Origin: Auxenochlorella pyrenoidosa
Taxonomy: Eukaryota; Chlorophyta; Trebouxiophyceae; Chlorellales; Chlorellaceae
Direction: 5' to 3'
Length of the DNA stretch: 14,729 nt
Assembly (NCBI GenBank): GCA_001430745.1
Contig: KQ481977.1
Coordinates: 459,385 to 474,113, forward strand
Made by a program: the position numbers and the translations under genes. Positions 1-14,294 of this stretch are shown here, piece by piece (the first letter of the stretch is position 1; each line of letters starts with the position of its first letter). The notes under the pieces are model-generated. The model made no database searches. It was not told where the DNA came from and saw only the letters and a program-made list of their open reading frames with translations.

Positions 1-231
1 ATCGCCGCGCTCGCGCGGCTCCTGGTGGCGGCCGCCGGCAGCCGCGGCTGGGTCGCGCTGGCGGCGCTGCTGCGGCCGGCCCTGGCAGCAGAAGCTGATG
101 CTGAAGAGCCAGGCGGCAGCGACAGCGCTGTGTACTGTGCAGATGGGTTTGTGGGCCTGCCGGCACTGCCAGCATCCCAGCAGCCACAGCGGCTGCAGTG
201 CAGGCAGGATCCCGAGCTGGTGGCGCAGTGA
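1..231 (+). CDS. C-terminal end of an unidentified protein (5' truncated by window edge)
   Basis: Frame 1 is open from the first base to a TGA at 229-231, giving 76 residues. The first part is Ala/Leu-rich and hydrophobic and could be the end of a membrane or amphipathic segment. It is followed by an acidic patch (EADAEEPGGSDS) and a Gln/Pro-rich tail ending in ELVAQ. Codons favour G or C at the third position, like the other genes here. No family is recognisable. The start, and any intron boundary, lie left of the window. The reading could also be chance openness in GC-rich DNA, because the opposite strand is partly open too. No clear TGTAA polyadenylation motif was found in the next kilobase, which lowers confidence further. 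Confidence 0.4.
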   Translation: MAALARLLVAAAGSRGWVALAALLRPALAAEADAEEPGGSDSAVYCADGFVGLPALPASQQPQRLQCRQDPELVAQ

Positions 232-415
232 ACAGCATCTGCCGGCCGTCGCCTGCGCCGCCGCCCATGCAGCACTAACACTAGCGCTGGTTGCGATGCC
301 CACAGCTGCGTGTGCGACAGCTACAGTCAGTATGACCAGGTCTCGCAGCTTGTGCTGGTTCAAATTTTCAGAGAGGTGGCACGAATCCTCGGCCTCTCCT
401 TCTTCCCAAGGCAAA

Positions 416-462
416 AGCCCCCCCCACCCACCCATCCACCACCACCACCACCACCACCACAC
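416..462. repeat. Simple repeat: C-rich tract with (CCA)n
   Basis: A CCCA-like stretch runs into about eight uninterrupted CCA triplets (about 436-460). It lies outside any supported coding region. A TTACA (TGTAA on the minus strand) follows at 471-475, but no minus-strand gene is evident for it to serve. Confidence 0.85.
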
Positions 463-574
463 TTACAAGCACCACTCCTAACCCCAAGTCCCGAACAATG
501 CACACAATCTTGTACCTGTCCCTTGCCCTGCTTTAATTTGGCGGGCCCTGCCCCAGCTGCCCCTGGCGCCCCCG

Positions 575-591
575 CCCCCCCCCCCCCCCCC
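575..591. repeat. Poly-C run
   Basis: An uninterrupted run of 17 C follows a C/G-rich stretch, and an abrupt AT-rich patch follows it. Its exact length should be treated with caution, because homopolymers of this size are prone to sequencing error. Confidence 0.85.
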
Positions 592-1522
592 ATTTTAACA
601 CTTGACATTATGACACCGACGGCATTCAGGCGCTTTGCAAAGCATCCCCTGACGTGTGCGCAGCCCCTTGCACCCTCCTGGAAGGGGCACGCCACCTTCC
701 GACCACTCCCCATCCTCCAAGGCCCCGCCCCGCCCCCTGGTGCCCCTTGCTCAAACACCCCAGCCCTCAGTGCCATCCGAACGCTGCCCAGCAATGTCCT
801 TGTGAAAATCCAATCCATCGCCGCTGTCAGGAGTTTATTCTGCAAGAAGACAGCGCCCTGGACAGTCGGCGGCCTCGCCGCCCCCAAGCCCTTAGCATTC
901 TGCAAGCTGCATCGGCGAAACTGCTGCCAACCCTGCCGAGCCATGCCGAGCACCGCTCCATCTGTGCCCCTCGCCAGCAACCCGAATTCTTCCTGCTCAC
1001 CCAATTGAGGTGCATCTATCCATCTTCTTTCCACCCTCGTCCTCCAGTGCCCTGTCCATGTGTCCACACCCCGATGCGGCCTTGTCCATTGTATGTGCTG
1101 CAGACATCAGGCACCAGCACATGCTCCCACGGCCAGCCGGCCACGCTGCAGCCGCCCTCGCTTGTCCCCTCCCCCCCATCTCCCTCTCTGCGTGCAAAAT
1201 TCTCATCCATGCTGTCACATCCAACTCTTCTTGGATGCTCAAAGTTTGGGCTGTGCGACTGTGGGGGCATGTAGCCAAACTGAAGGCATGCATCTCTCAA
1301 AGCGTGCTTGTCTTCGTGGCGTGGCGGTCTGTTGCAGCATGGTGGGACATTTTTTCCTACTTGTTAGACATGCCACTCTCACAAAAGAATGTGCTTGTGG
1401 TCCACACAATGGGGATCCAGGGGCTGCAGGAACTGAGTGCCTGCTCACCGCGCCCAGCGTGCTGTGGCGGTGGGCTGTTTGTGGCGGTGGTGAGCCCCTT
1501 GCCGCGAACATCTGTCGCAGAT

Positions 1523-3787
1523 ATGCCTCCTGAGCAAGCACAGACAGCCTGGAGCCCCCCGCAGTGGGGCCTGGCTTTCGAGAGCGCGCAGGCCGATGTG
1601 TTGGAGGCAGCTTTCTGGCACGCCAGGAACCACAGCCATCAGAGTACTGCAGCCGTGCTCAGCGCAGGTGCAAAGGAAGACAGGGACTCGGTAGTGGCAG
1701 TGCCGAACCGGAGGGCCAGTGGGCGCGATACGGGGCGGCGCGCGAGATCCGTGAGTGCTATTGACGATCTAGTACCTCCGAGGCCAGGTCTCGCCGTGCG
1801 CTCCCCGCTTTCGCTGTTCCGCAGGCGTCGCTCTGGTGCACGGCCTGCTCGCTTTCAAGCTGTACTCCCAAGGTCAACCATCGCTGGTGAGCACGTTACG
1901 CAACCCAGGCCTTGCTGATGGCCGAGAAGTTGCAGCACCGTCCTTGGCGTCGCCGCTCCTCAGCCTGCGCGCTGTCCTGCCCTGCGTTTTGCCCGTCTTT
2001 GTGTGCCGAAAACACCAGGTGCACATCCTGTCTCGACCAGTAGGTGTAACAGTGCGCCCAACGCACGCCAAAACCTCCCCACTGCCCACAGGCGCTGGCC
2101 GCTGCGGCGACGATGGGCCAGCAGCTGTTTGTGTGGCTGCTTGCTGTGCTGACCCCCGGGTTGTTCAGTCGCGTACGGCCGCTGCTGTATGCCTTGAGCG
2201 TCAGCTTCCCAGCGGTGAGGCGCCCTCTGCCAGCACCCAGCCTCTGCCTGCGCTTGGCCAGCCCGGCGGGCCCAGCCCGCGCCGCCCCGCAACCCCCGCT
2301 CGCTTGTGGTCAGCTGCGCCAGAGCCCGGCACTCCCACGCAGGCGCTGCTGCCATGCTGCGTGCACTTCAGCGCCTGCGCCCGCTGCAGGCGCCAAACGC
2401 CAACCGACGGCCCCGGCGCCTTCCCTAACCCCCTTGTCCGCCCGCAGGTCCAGTCCTCCCCCCTCTTCAGCACCTCCATGTCTGTGGTCAGCTGCGGCAG
2501 CCCCGCCAGCCCGGCCTTTTGGATCTCGCAGCTGCTGGCCTCGGGCGTGCCCTGGCTGATAGTGCACGCTGTGCTCTTTCCCTTGACCGTCAACCAGGGG
2601 CTGGTGGTGCATGGGGTGAGCCGGCCACGTGGGCAGGCACATGGGTGCACACTGAAATGGGCCGGGGGCACGGCGCAGGGGCCCGGGGCGCTGCCCACGC
2701 TGCGCACCCTGCCGCCCACCCATGCGCACGGGGTGTGTTCCGCCATGTGTTGCCCTGCAGCTGGCCACGCTGCTGCTGCTGACCAGCAACCGGAGGCGGT
2801 GCGCCGCGGCGCTGGAGCAGTGCCCGGCAGCGGGGCCGCTGCTGGCGCGCCTGGCGGCCACGATGCAGCGGCTGACCATCTTCTCAGGTGGGGGGCCAGT
2901 GTGCGTAGGGCATCCGGGGTGGGGGCCTGCTCGTGCTGGCGCCCACAAGAAAGGCGGAGGGGGGGGGGAGTTCGAGCTGCGGCGGCGCGTCCCCTTGGCC
3001 GGGGTCCCAGGCGCACCAGGGAGGCCAGCAAGTTTGGGAAGTGCACTGGGGGATGCACTGAGGCACAAGTGCATCAGCAGGCAGATGGTTCCAAATGTGC
3101 ACCCATCCACGTGCCGCAGCCTCCTCTCACTCCTGGCTGGTGACGGGCGGCAGCGGCGCAGCACCGGCGGCGGCAGCGGCAGGAGGGGCGGCAGGAGGGG
3201 CGGCATTGGCTGGCGGCGCAGGCGGAGCGGCCGCGGTGGCGGCGGGCGCCGCAGCGGCCGCCGCTCCTGTGCAGCACCTGCGCTCCTGCATGGCGGTGTA
3301 CGGGACGTTGCAGGCGAGGCCACCTGGCGGCACAACGCCGCCCCCCTGCCCGCCACGTTCCGCGCCTGCCTGTAGCTGCCCTGGCCGCGCTCCCCCATCA
3401 GCCCTCCTGCCCCCTGGCAGCGGCGCAAGCTGGCAGCGTGGCGGGCGACGCTGCCGCATGCGGCGCCCCAGGGGCAGTACTGCAAGGAAAACGAGCGGTG
3501 ACCCGCTGCGCTGCTGGGTGCTGCTGCAGGTGGCCATCGGGTACCTTGCGGTGCTGCAGCTGGCCTGGTGGCTGGAGCGGGTGGCGCGCCTGACCTTCCT
3601 TCGCATCACAGAGGAGGTGGAGGCGGAGTGGCGGCTGGAGCGCAAGGCGCGGCCGCCGGGCAGCCTGCTGCTGGAGATGGCCGCGCTGCTGCTGCTGTCC
3701 TGGCAGCTGGCCGACGGGTGGATGGCGTTTGCCGCGGCGGCGGGGCCCGCAGCCGCTGCGCCGCCGTCGCTTCACGCTGAGCTGTAG
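1523..3787 (+). CDS. Unrecognised multi-pass membrane protein (about six exons)
   Basis: Proposed exons are 1523-1667, 1825-1886, 2092-2214, 2448-2615, 2761-2887 and 3120-3787, with TAG at 3785-3787, for about 430 residues. All introns start with GTG and end in AG (donors gtgcaa, gtgagc, gtgagg, gtgagc, gtgggg), and reading frame is kept across each junction. The ATG at 1523 was chosen because its frame joins smoothly into the second exon. Hydrophobic segments lie near residues 44-62, 77-94, 134-173, 341-360 and 391-414. An Ala/Gly low-complexity linker (about residues 218-260) separates the first group from the last two. The segment after the fourth hydrophobic stretch is charged (RITEEVEAEWRLERKAR). 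I do not recognise a family. Weak points are the first exon, which could have a non-coding or coding exon before it, and the region 3296-3510, where another frame and splice acceptor compete. Substrate and location are unknown; a membrane protein is all that can be said. Confidence 0.6.
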
Positions 3788-5167
3788 CGGGCCTGCAGGC
3801 CGTCCTCCCGGGCACGCCAGAGGCCTGGTTTTCAGCTCACGGCCCGCCGTGGCCTGCATGCCCCGCAGCCTGCAGCCCGCATGCGAGAACCTGACCTGCA
3901 TCGGGGCACCTCCCCAGCACAACCCTCGGAATGGCTCGTGCATCCGTCTGCTATCCTCCAATTGGCGCATTACCCACGCCCCCTGCCTAACCTGCTTCCT
4001 GTGTTGTACAACGCCCAATTTTTCGCCCCTCCTTCCTCGCCAATACTTGACATGTTGCCCCATATCCCCACGCCACCGTCACACACATGTATCTCAGCGC
4101 TGCCAGCTTGGCTCGCTGCAACCTGTATCCTACCCTTGCCAAACCCTGAACATCCCTAGGCTGCAATCGGGCAGGATGTGCAAGAGGGGGCAGGGATCAG
4201 TGCAAAGCACGTGGCATGCTGATGGGGGAGAATTGGAGGATTTGCGGGGCCACCCTTGATGGCATCATGACGGCGCCTCTGCCACCAGCGGCAGCTGTGG
4301 TGCTGTGTTGACCGAGGCGGGCCAAGAGCAGCATGCTGCATCCGCTACCTGCGCAAAATTCATACCATTGCAGGAAATTTACAGTCCCTGAGTTGTCAGT
4401 GGACTGCCAGGGCTGCGCCACCGCACGATTGAAAATGTTGGCCTCGGCGGCCCCGCCCATGGGCGATGGCTATGCCGCCCCACTGCTTCAGCCCGCCTGC
4501 CTGCGCTCGTCCTCCTGGGCATTCATATGCATTTGTGTGCCTCCGATCGGTGCACTTATCGATCCGCATGCATGCACAGGCGAGGAGGGTGAGGAGGGCA
4601 CCAGAAGCCCTTGCATGGGTGTCCCAGGTCAGACCACAAGAGGGGCTGGCACGCCACCATCGGCCTTTCTAAGTCTTGCGGCAACCGTCCGGTCTCCATC
4701 CAGTTCTCCAGGACCCGTCTTCCCCCTACACCACACGAGCAGCAAAGATGGTGCGCACACCCGAGGACCTCACCCGGGGGGGAGTGTTCCTCACTGTCAT
4801 GGAACCCATTTGATCTTGCAGTGGCAGGGCTGCCAAGCCGCCAGGGCACCGCTGGGGTGCTGCTGCCCGCCGTCGGGCCAGCCAGGGTTGCGCCTTCAGG
4901 CGCCGCCGGTCGAGCCTGGACCCGCAATGCGCGATGAAGGCCAATTTGGCGCCGCAGCCGCTCGATCCGTGCCTCAGCAGCAGCGGGGCCGTGGACCAGA
5001 GAACCCCAGCGCGGCTGTCAATGCTGCATTTCTGGCTTGGAAGACGAAGCGATCGGGGAAGCCGGCATGGCAGGGTTAGGCCCGCAGCACCCAGCCTGGC
5101 GGCGCTGGCGGTGGCTTGGGGCGCACGCTTGTGGGCAGCTTGGCCAGCTCGGTTCTGGCTGCTGCAG
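3788..5167. other. Intergenic region between the membrane-protein gene and enolase
   Basis: It probably holds the 3' UTR of the upstream gene (less GC-rich, about 3900-4400) and the promoter and 5' UTR of enolase. I found no TGTAA polyadenylation motif on the plus strand here. A plus-strand ORF at 4333-5079 (248 codons, with an ATG) is open, but its translation is rich in Pro, Ser, Cys and His with no domain, so it is not called as a gene. Alternating purine-pyrimidine sequence occurs at 4565-4578. The transcription start of enolase cannot be placed. Confidence 0.5.
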
Positions 5168-5394
5168 ATGGCCGCCAGCACCTTGGTGGATGCTGTTTTG
5201 GCACCAGACTGCTGCCTGCCAGTAGCCACTGGCAGCGGGTGCGCCTGGTGACCCTAGCAGCATGTGATGGCTGCAGTCCGCTGGTGTCTTGGTTCCACCC
5301 TGAACCATCGCTGCCCCAGCTGGCCAGCCAGCCAGCGCTGGCCTCTTGTGGCCACACCCTGAAGTGTACGCACTTTCCTCTGCAGGTGGCCGCC
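5168..5394 (+). other. Candidate first coding exon(s) of enolase
   Basis: The enolase frame at 5479 is preceded by a splice acceptor and needs an upstream exon ending in phase 0. No ATG is in frame in the contiguous upstream sequence. One workable arrangement is an ATG at 5168 in good context (GCAGATGGCC) ending at 5185, then a 9-nt exon at 5386-5394 (GTGGCCGCC) between a strong acceptor (ctctgcag) and a good donor (gtgagc). This would add nine residues. Other phase-0 donors after the 5386 acceptor exist at 5421 (gtgcag) and 5431 (gtgccc). This is inference; only cDNA can settle it. Confidence 0.25.
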
Positions 5395-5478
5395 GTGAGC
5401 GGCACAATCTCATCTGTGCAGCTCCCCGCGGTGCCCGAGTTTTGACCAATCTCCTATCCCCCCTCCTGGGTGCTGCAG

Positions 5479-10148
<4,670 letters not shown>

Positions 10149-10543
10149 GCGGCTGTGCCCCCCCCCTTTTGACCGCCACCCAGTCGGCTGCGGCTCGCCC
10201 TTTCTGTGGGCGCCCGGCGGAGCCTTACTCTGAACAGCCCGGGCCGCCGGTGTGCGCCGCAGGCGGCGGTGGCGCGACGGCCCGACGGGCGCTGCGCGCG
10301 GCCGCGCATTGGTGGCCGCCGCAGCGCGCGCCGGGCCGGCGAATGCATTCCCCACGCAAGTCAATATGTGATCCTCTCCAACCTGTCTCTGCTGAATGCC
10401 CTTTTGGCTGCCCCGGCCAGCGCTCACGCCTGCCCCTGAGGCTTGCACATACTGCCCCCTTGCTTCTGCCCCCACCCCACCCCCTCCCCGCCGCCCCTCC
10501 TGCACCCTTGTTGCGTATTGCGCCGTCAGTGCCGGGGCTTTCC

Positions 10544-10548
10544 TGTAA
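10544..10548 (+). terminator. Putative enolase polyadenylation signal TGTAA
   Basis: TGTAA is the typical chlorophyte poly(A) signal, usually about 10-20 bases before cleavage. Here it lies 396 bases after the enolase stop in CCTGTAAATTC, which would give a 3' UTR of about 410-420 bases. Confidence 0.55.
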
Positions 10549-10813
10549 ATTCAGCACACATTCCATGCACGGCACACAGAGGACCAGGGGGCATTAAGGA
10601 GAGCCACGGCCATTTGCGTCGGAAGGCAACGGCAGGGATTGGACTGATACTGCCAAAGAGCCGAAAGAGTACAGGGCCCAGCCATCGGGCAGTGAGGGGT
10701 GGGCAGGAGCGGCCAGGAGGGTCGGGTATATGGTGGCTGGGTGGGAGAGGTTGAGATGGGTGGTGAGGGGTGCGAGAACGAGTCCAGAGGGCATAGCATA
10801 TCCAAGCTATGAG

Positions 10814-10864
10814 TGGCAGCAGTAGAGGGGCTCCCGTACAATGGCAGCAGTGGGGGGGCTCCCG
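10814..10864. repeat. Two 23-bp direct repeats, period 28
   Basis: TGGCAGCAGTAGAGGGGCTC plus CCG at 10814-10836 recurs at 10842-10864 with two substitutions. A short inverted repeat, CATAGC and GCTATG, lies just before it. It is in the convergent intergenic region. Confidence 0.7.
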
Positions 10865-11440
10865 CAATGAGGGCGGTACTGAATGGGGGGCTATGCAGGT
10901 GGTATCACAAGGCAGGCCCACGAAAATGGGGGCACGAAGAATGGCGGCCGTCGCGTGTGCTCTGGTCTGTCCAGGCCACGCAGAGCGGCGGTGCGGCTGG
11001 CGGCGCCTGCTGCAGGCCTGCACTTGGTCAGCAAGAGCAGGAGGACGGGAAGGGCGCCCCCAATGCAAACATGGGAATTCGCATGCAGGAGGGCCTGCAG
11101 AGAGATGCATACAGCGGGTTGTAAAGAGCAGTGGGTGCGATGAGCCTTTAGTCTCTTAGCCCTTCTGCATAGGTGTATGTGTGAGTGTGTGAGGTGTGAG
11201 AGGGGGGTGCACATGTACAGGCAGCGCAAGCAGTGCCGTCGACTGCTGATAAGAGTGGGAAGCTGGATGGAAACGGTAGTTTGGGCGGCCCAGGGGCAAG
11301 CAAGGGTGCATCGTGGGTGCAGGACTCGGGACAAGCAGGCTTGATTTCCTGCAGCTGCGCCGCTGCCGCTGCCCCGCTGCCGCTGGTGCTGCCGCCCTGG
11401 CATGGCCTGTTCTGCTCCTGTCAAACCGGTCAAAACACCT

Positions 11441-13229
11441 TCAGCCCCGAGTGGCGTCCAGCTCCCCGGGTGCGTCCGGAAGTTGGGGGTCGCTGAGGGA
11501 TCGGGACCTATCTAGGTCCATGCTCTCGGTCCGGCTCTGCTGCTGCAAAGAAACACGAGGCAGGGGGCAGAGACATGTTGGGGCCCGCAGCGGCAGGCGG
11601 GCGGCTGGGTTGCTGGGCGCCCTGACCGCCCATCCAGTGCTTGCACTGTGGGTCCAGCTGCTTGGCAGCAGATCAAAGCGTGGCCTAGGAGGGTGGATGC
11701 AAGCGGGAAGTCTGTCCCAACGGGCATGTTGGGACCGCTGCCAGGGACACCCCTGCATAGTCGAGCATGAGCTGCGGCCACCCACCCACTGCACCCCCAG
11801 GGCCCGCCCAGCCCACCTCTGGAGGGACCCGCAGCACAGGGTCCAGTGCAGGCTCTGGGGGTGCCCAGACCGCCTCGGGGGCCAGCAGGCGGGCAGGTGC
11901 AGACAGCCGCGGCGGCTGGAAAGCGCTCAAGCCGGCGTCCAGGGCCGGCGCGGCGGCTGGCGCCGCCGCCCCCACCGCCAGCAGGTGCTGCTGCCAGGCG
12001 CGCTGCAGCGCATGCTCCGCCTGGCGCTGCTGGTGCTCCCGCTGCTCGTGCTCTGCCTGCTGGGCATGCTGGCGCTGCTGTGTGTGCTGCGCCTGCAGTC
12101 GGCGCTGCTCCCAGAGGGACAGCTCGCGCGCGCGCCGCTGCTCCCATGCCCCGCGCTGCCGGGCCTGCATTGCCTGATCCGCCACGTGGCCCTCCAGAGC
12201 GGCCACATGGGCAGCTTGCCATGCCTCGGCAGCCGGCTCCTGAGCTGCCGCCGCTGGGCCCCCAGGCGCCTGCCTCAGAGGCTGCCCCGCAGCCTCGCCC
12301 ACCTGCTGCGCCGCCCACAGGCACTTTTTTCGCTCCCACTCCCGCTGCTTGGCAGCCTCCTGCAGCAGTTGCGCCCGGCGCTGCGCCTCCGCTGCCTCCA
12401 GGGCAGCGATCTCTGCCTGCAGGCCGATGATCAGGCGGTTGAGGGCGAGCAGCTCGGCGCTGCCAGCGCTCTGCGGGGCCGGCGGGGGCCGCGCCGCGTG
12501 CAGGGTTGACCGAGCTCTGGCCGCCGAGCCGCGCTCGGGCGCCGCCTGCGGCAGCAGCTGGCCTGCTGCGGGGCGTGCACGGCAGTTGGTGCGCTGCAGC
12601 CGGTAAGCCTGTGAGGGGCTTTCGCTGGGGGGCGCCAGCCCACCGGGCCCCTCTGTGCCGTGCTGCATTGGCACCTGGCCAGTACCCGCCGTGGGCAGCA
12701 GGGGCAGGCTGTGCTCGGCCAGGAAGCGCTCGGGCTGCTGACTGCTGCCATGGGGAGCAGGCAGGGGCAGGCTGTGGCCGTGGCCGAACCGGGTCTGCGG
12801 CAACTGCCCGTCCTCGCCCCGAGCCGGTGCCGGGGTGCAGCCGTCGCTGAGGCGAAGCGGCGCGTGCGCGTCGCTAAGGCGGGGCGGCGTAGAGTCCCCG
12901 CCCAGCCGCTGCTGCGTGCCTCCCATGTCGGGCTGTGAGGCGTGCCCCTGGCCGCTGCCGTGCTCATGATGCGGGGCCTGCACGCCGTGCCTGCTGTTCC
13001 TGCTGTCTAAAGGCAGCGGCCCCCCACCAGCTTCGCACCCATGGGCCAGACGCTGTTGCGACAGGAGCGCCTGAGCGGCTGCAGCCCACTCCTCCTGTTC
13101 GGCGCGCTGCTGCTGCAGCTGCGCCTGCTGTGCCTGCATGCGAGCCCGCAGCAGGCCGCCACCTGGCGGCACCTCGCACTGTTCGCGCGCTGGGCTGCAG
13201 GGTGCTGGCGATGACATGGCATGGTGCAT
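11441..13229 (-). CDS. Glutamine-rich coiled-coil protein of unknown function (two exons)
   Basis: Exon 1 runs from 13229 to 11751 and exon 2 from 11542 to 11441 (TGA at 11443-11441), for 526 residues. The intron 11750-11543 has donor gtgtcc and a good acceptor (tttctttgcag). The frame is phase 0 at the junction. The start is the first ATG in the frame (MHHAMSSPAP); the second ATG at 13217 is equally possible. Three coiled-coil-like stretches occur near residues 30-58 (MQAQQAQLQQQRAEQEEW), 258-300 (with LIIGLQAEIAALEA) and 355-410 (WEQRR and QQ/EHEQREH-rich). They are joined by Pro/Gly/Ser-rich, probably disordered sequence. The last exon encodes a polar tail with RSLSDP. No catalytic or DNA-binding domain is recognised. 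A scaffold-like role is only a guess from composition. Its codon use matches the neighbours. Confidence 0.7.
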
Positions 13230-14294
13230 GCTGTTGGAGCCCAAAGCTAGCCGGCATCCCCTTCCCTGCAGGGCGCATAGTGTGCAGGGGGAAGGAAGCC
13301 TCTCCAGGGCTTGGTCGTGGGCTAGGGAGGGTGGCTGCGGGCATGCGTGGCACAGCTGTCAGTGCAAGGCTGTAGCTCTTCCTCATGCGCTGGGCCTTGC
13401 CTGCAGGCCGTCCATGCCACTCAACCCGCCAGGATGTATTCAATGGTTCTGCCTGCAGTGTTGAGAGTGTCGGAATGGATTGATACAGAAGTTTTCAGAA
13501 GGCGGCTGGTGATGCAACAGCCACACGCAGGCGCGGTATCCTGCAACAGTTGGTCACAAGTCCAGTTTCGACGGTCCGGCCAGCAACCTAGTCCACTGAA
13601 CAGGCCGAGCAATACCTGCTCAGGGAACCGCGCACCTTGAGGCGGGCGCAAGCAGCCGGCACAGCGCGATCGTCGCTGCGTGTGGCGGTGCCGAGGGAGA
13701 ACCTGCCAAATTTTCTCAAGCCCTCCAAGAAACAGGGCAAGCTGGTCTTGCGGATTCCGGTCGTTGTCGGAGCTGTCTCTGTCGAGGTGTCCCACCGGCG
13801 TTTGCCAAGGGCTCCCCGACCTGTTGCAAGCCGCTTACAGGGATGTTAGATGCCTGGAAGAGGCTGAAGACTGCTGAAGGAGCTTGCAGCGAAGGATGTA
13901 AGTCCAGGCATTCCGTACTAATTGGGGTCCACTCTGGCTGCGAGCTGAACCGTGCTGGGGCAAAGGGCCATCTCGCAAGCCCTCTGCGGCCGGATGCAGC
14001 CCCTCCAACCGGCCAGGGACAATCGCAGTGCAGTGTGGCTGGCCAGAATGGGGTCCAAACCTTGTTTACATGGGTCTGTGTCGCAAGTTCCGTTGCGGAT
14101 AGACAGACTTTAAGCCCAAACAAGCAAGCAAGCAACATGCAGTTGCGGCCACTCAGACCGTCACAGCAGCTGGCAATCCGGGCAGGGAGCTCAGGGCACA
14201 AGCAAGCGACGACAGGCTGGTGCACATGGCCCTGTGCGCGATAAAGCTGGGGCTCGACAAAGCTGGGCGCTCGCAACAGGCGCCTTGCAACAGG
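13230..14294. other. Intergenic region upstream of the coiled-coil gene
   Basis: It lies between two minus-strand genes. The part near 13230-13500 probably holds the promoter and 5' UTR of the coiled-coil gene; the part right of about 14050 is probably 3' UTR of the right-edge gene. A short plus-strand stretch at about 13665-13806 reads as protein-like (PRENLPNFLKPSKKQGKLVL and following residues) but has no context to support a gene. Confidence 0.45.
14066..14070 (-). terminator. Putative polyadenylation signal TGTAA for the right-edge gene
   Basis: TTACA on the plus strand reads as TGTAA on the minus strand, 225 bases after the stop at 14295-14297. Another copy at 13835-13839 would give a longer 3' UTR. 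Confidence 0.4.

Larger units (their letters stand above)
232..1522. other. Intergenic / untranslated region without a supported gene
   Basis: This stretch lies between the stop codon at 231 and the likely ATG at 1523. It contains low-complexity CCA and poly-C tracts (416-462 and 575-591) and a short AT-rich patch (about 592-625) directly after the poly-C run. Overlapping ORFs of 60-235 codons exist on both strands. They have no protein-like composition, no domain and no consistent splice signals, so I read them as chance ORFs. It probably holds the 3' UTR of the left gene and the promoter and 5' UTR of the membrane-protein gene. No TATA box could be assigned. Confidence 0.5.
10149..11440. 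other. Convergent intergenic region holding both 3' UTRs
   Basis: This region lies between the enolase stop (+) and the stop of the coiled-coil gene (-). Its left part, to about 10560, is the likely enolase 3' UTR. The right part is G-rich on the plus strand, with GT-rich sequence at 11168-11215. No ORF here has recognisable protein content. No TTACA (minus-strand TGTAA) was found, so the 3' end of the minus gene is not placed. A second plus-strand TGTAA occurs at 11120-11124. Confidence 0.5.

Noticed and set aside
360..1067. Minus-strand ORF of 235 codons (and plus-strand ORF 310-1008)
   Set aside because: Overlapping ORFs on both strands, poly-Gly or poly-Pro from simple repeats, no domain and no splice or poly(A) support.
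2423..2432. CCCTAACCC considered as telomere-like sequence
   Set aside because: A single partial copy inside an intron, not a tandem array.
2310..3485. Minus-strand ORF of 391 codons opposite the membrane-protein gene
   Set aside because: Pro/Arg/Ala-rich without protein features, while the plus strand shows spliceable hydrophobic segments in a consistent frame.
4333..5079. Plus-strand ORF of 248 codons with an ATG
   Set aside because: Composition is Pro/Ser/Cys/His-rich without secondary-structure-like patterning or any recognisable motif. It lies in the expected enolase upstream region, so chance openness is more likely.
10526..11110. Minus-strand ORF of 194 codons between the convergent genes
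   Set aside because: Pro/His/Ser-rich translation of a C-rich strand; more likely 3' UTR of the minus-strand gene.
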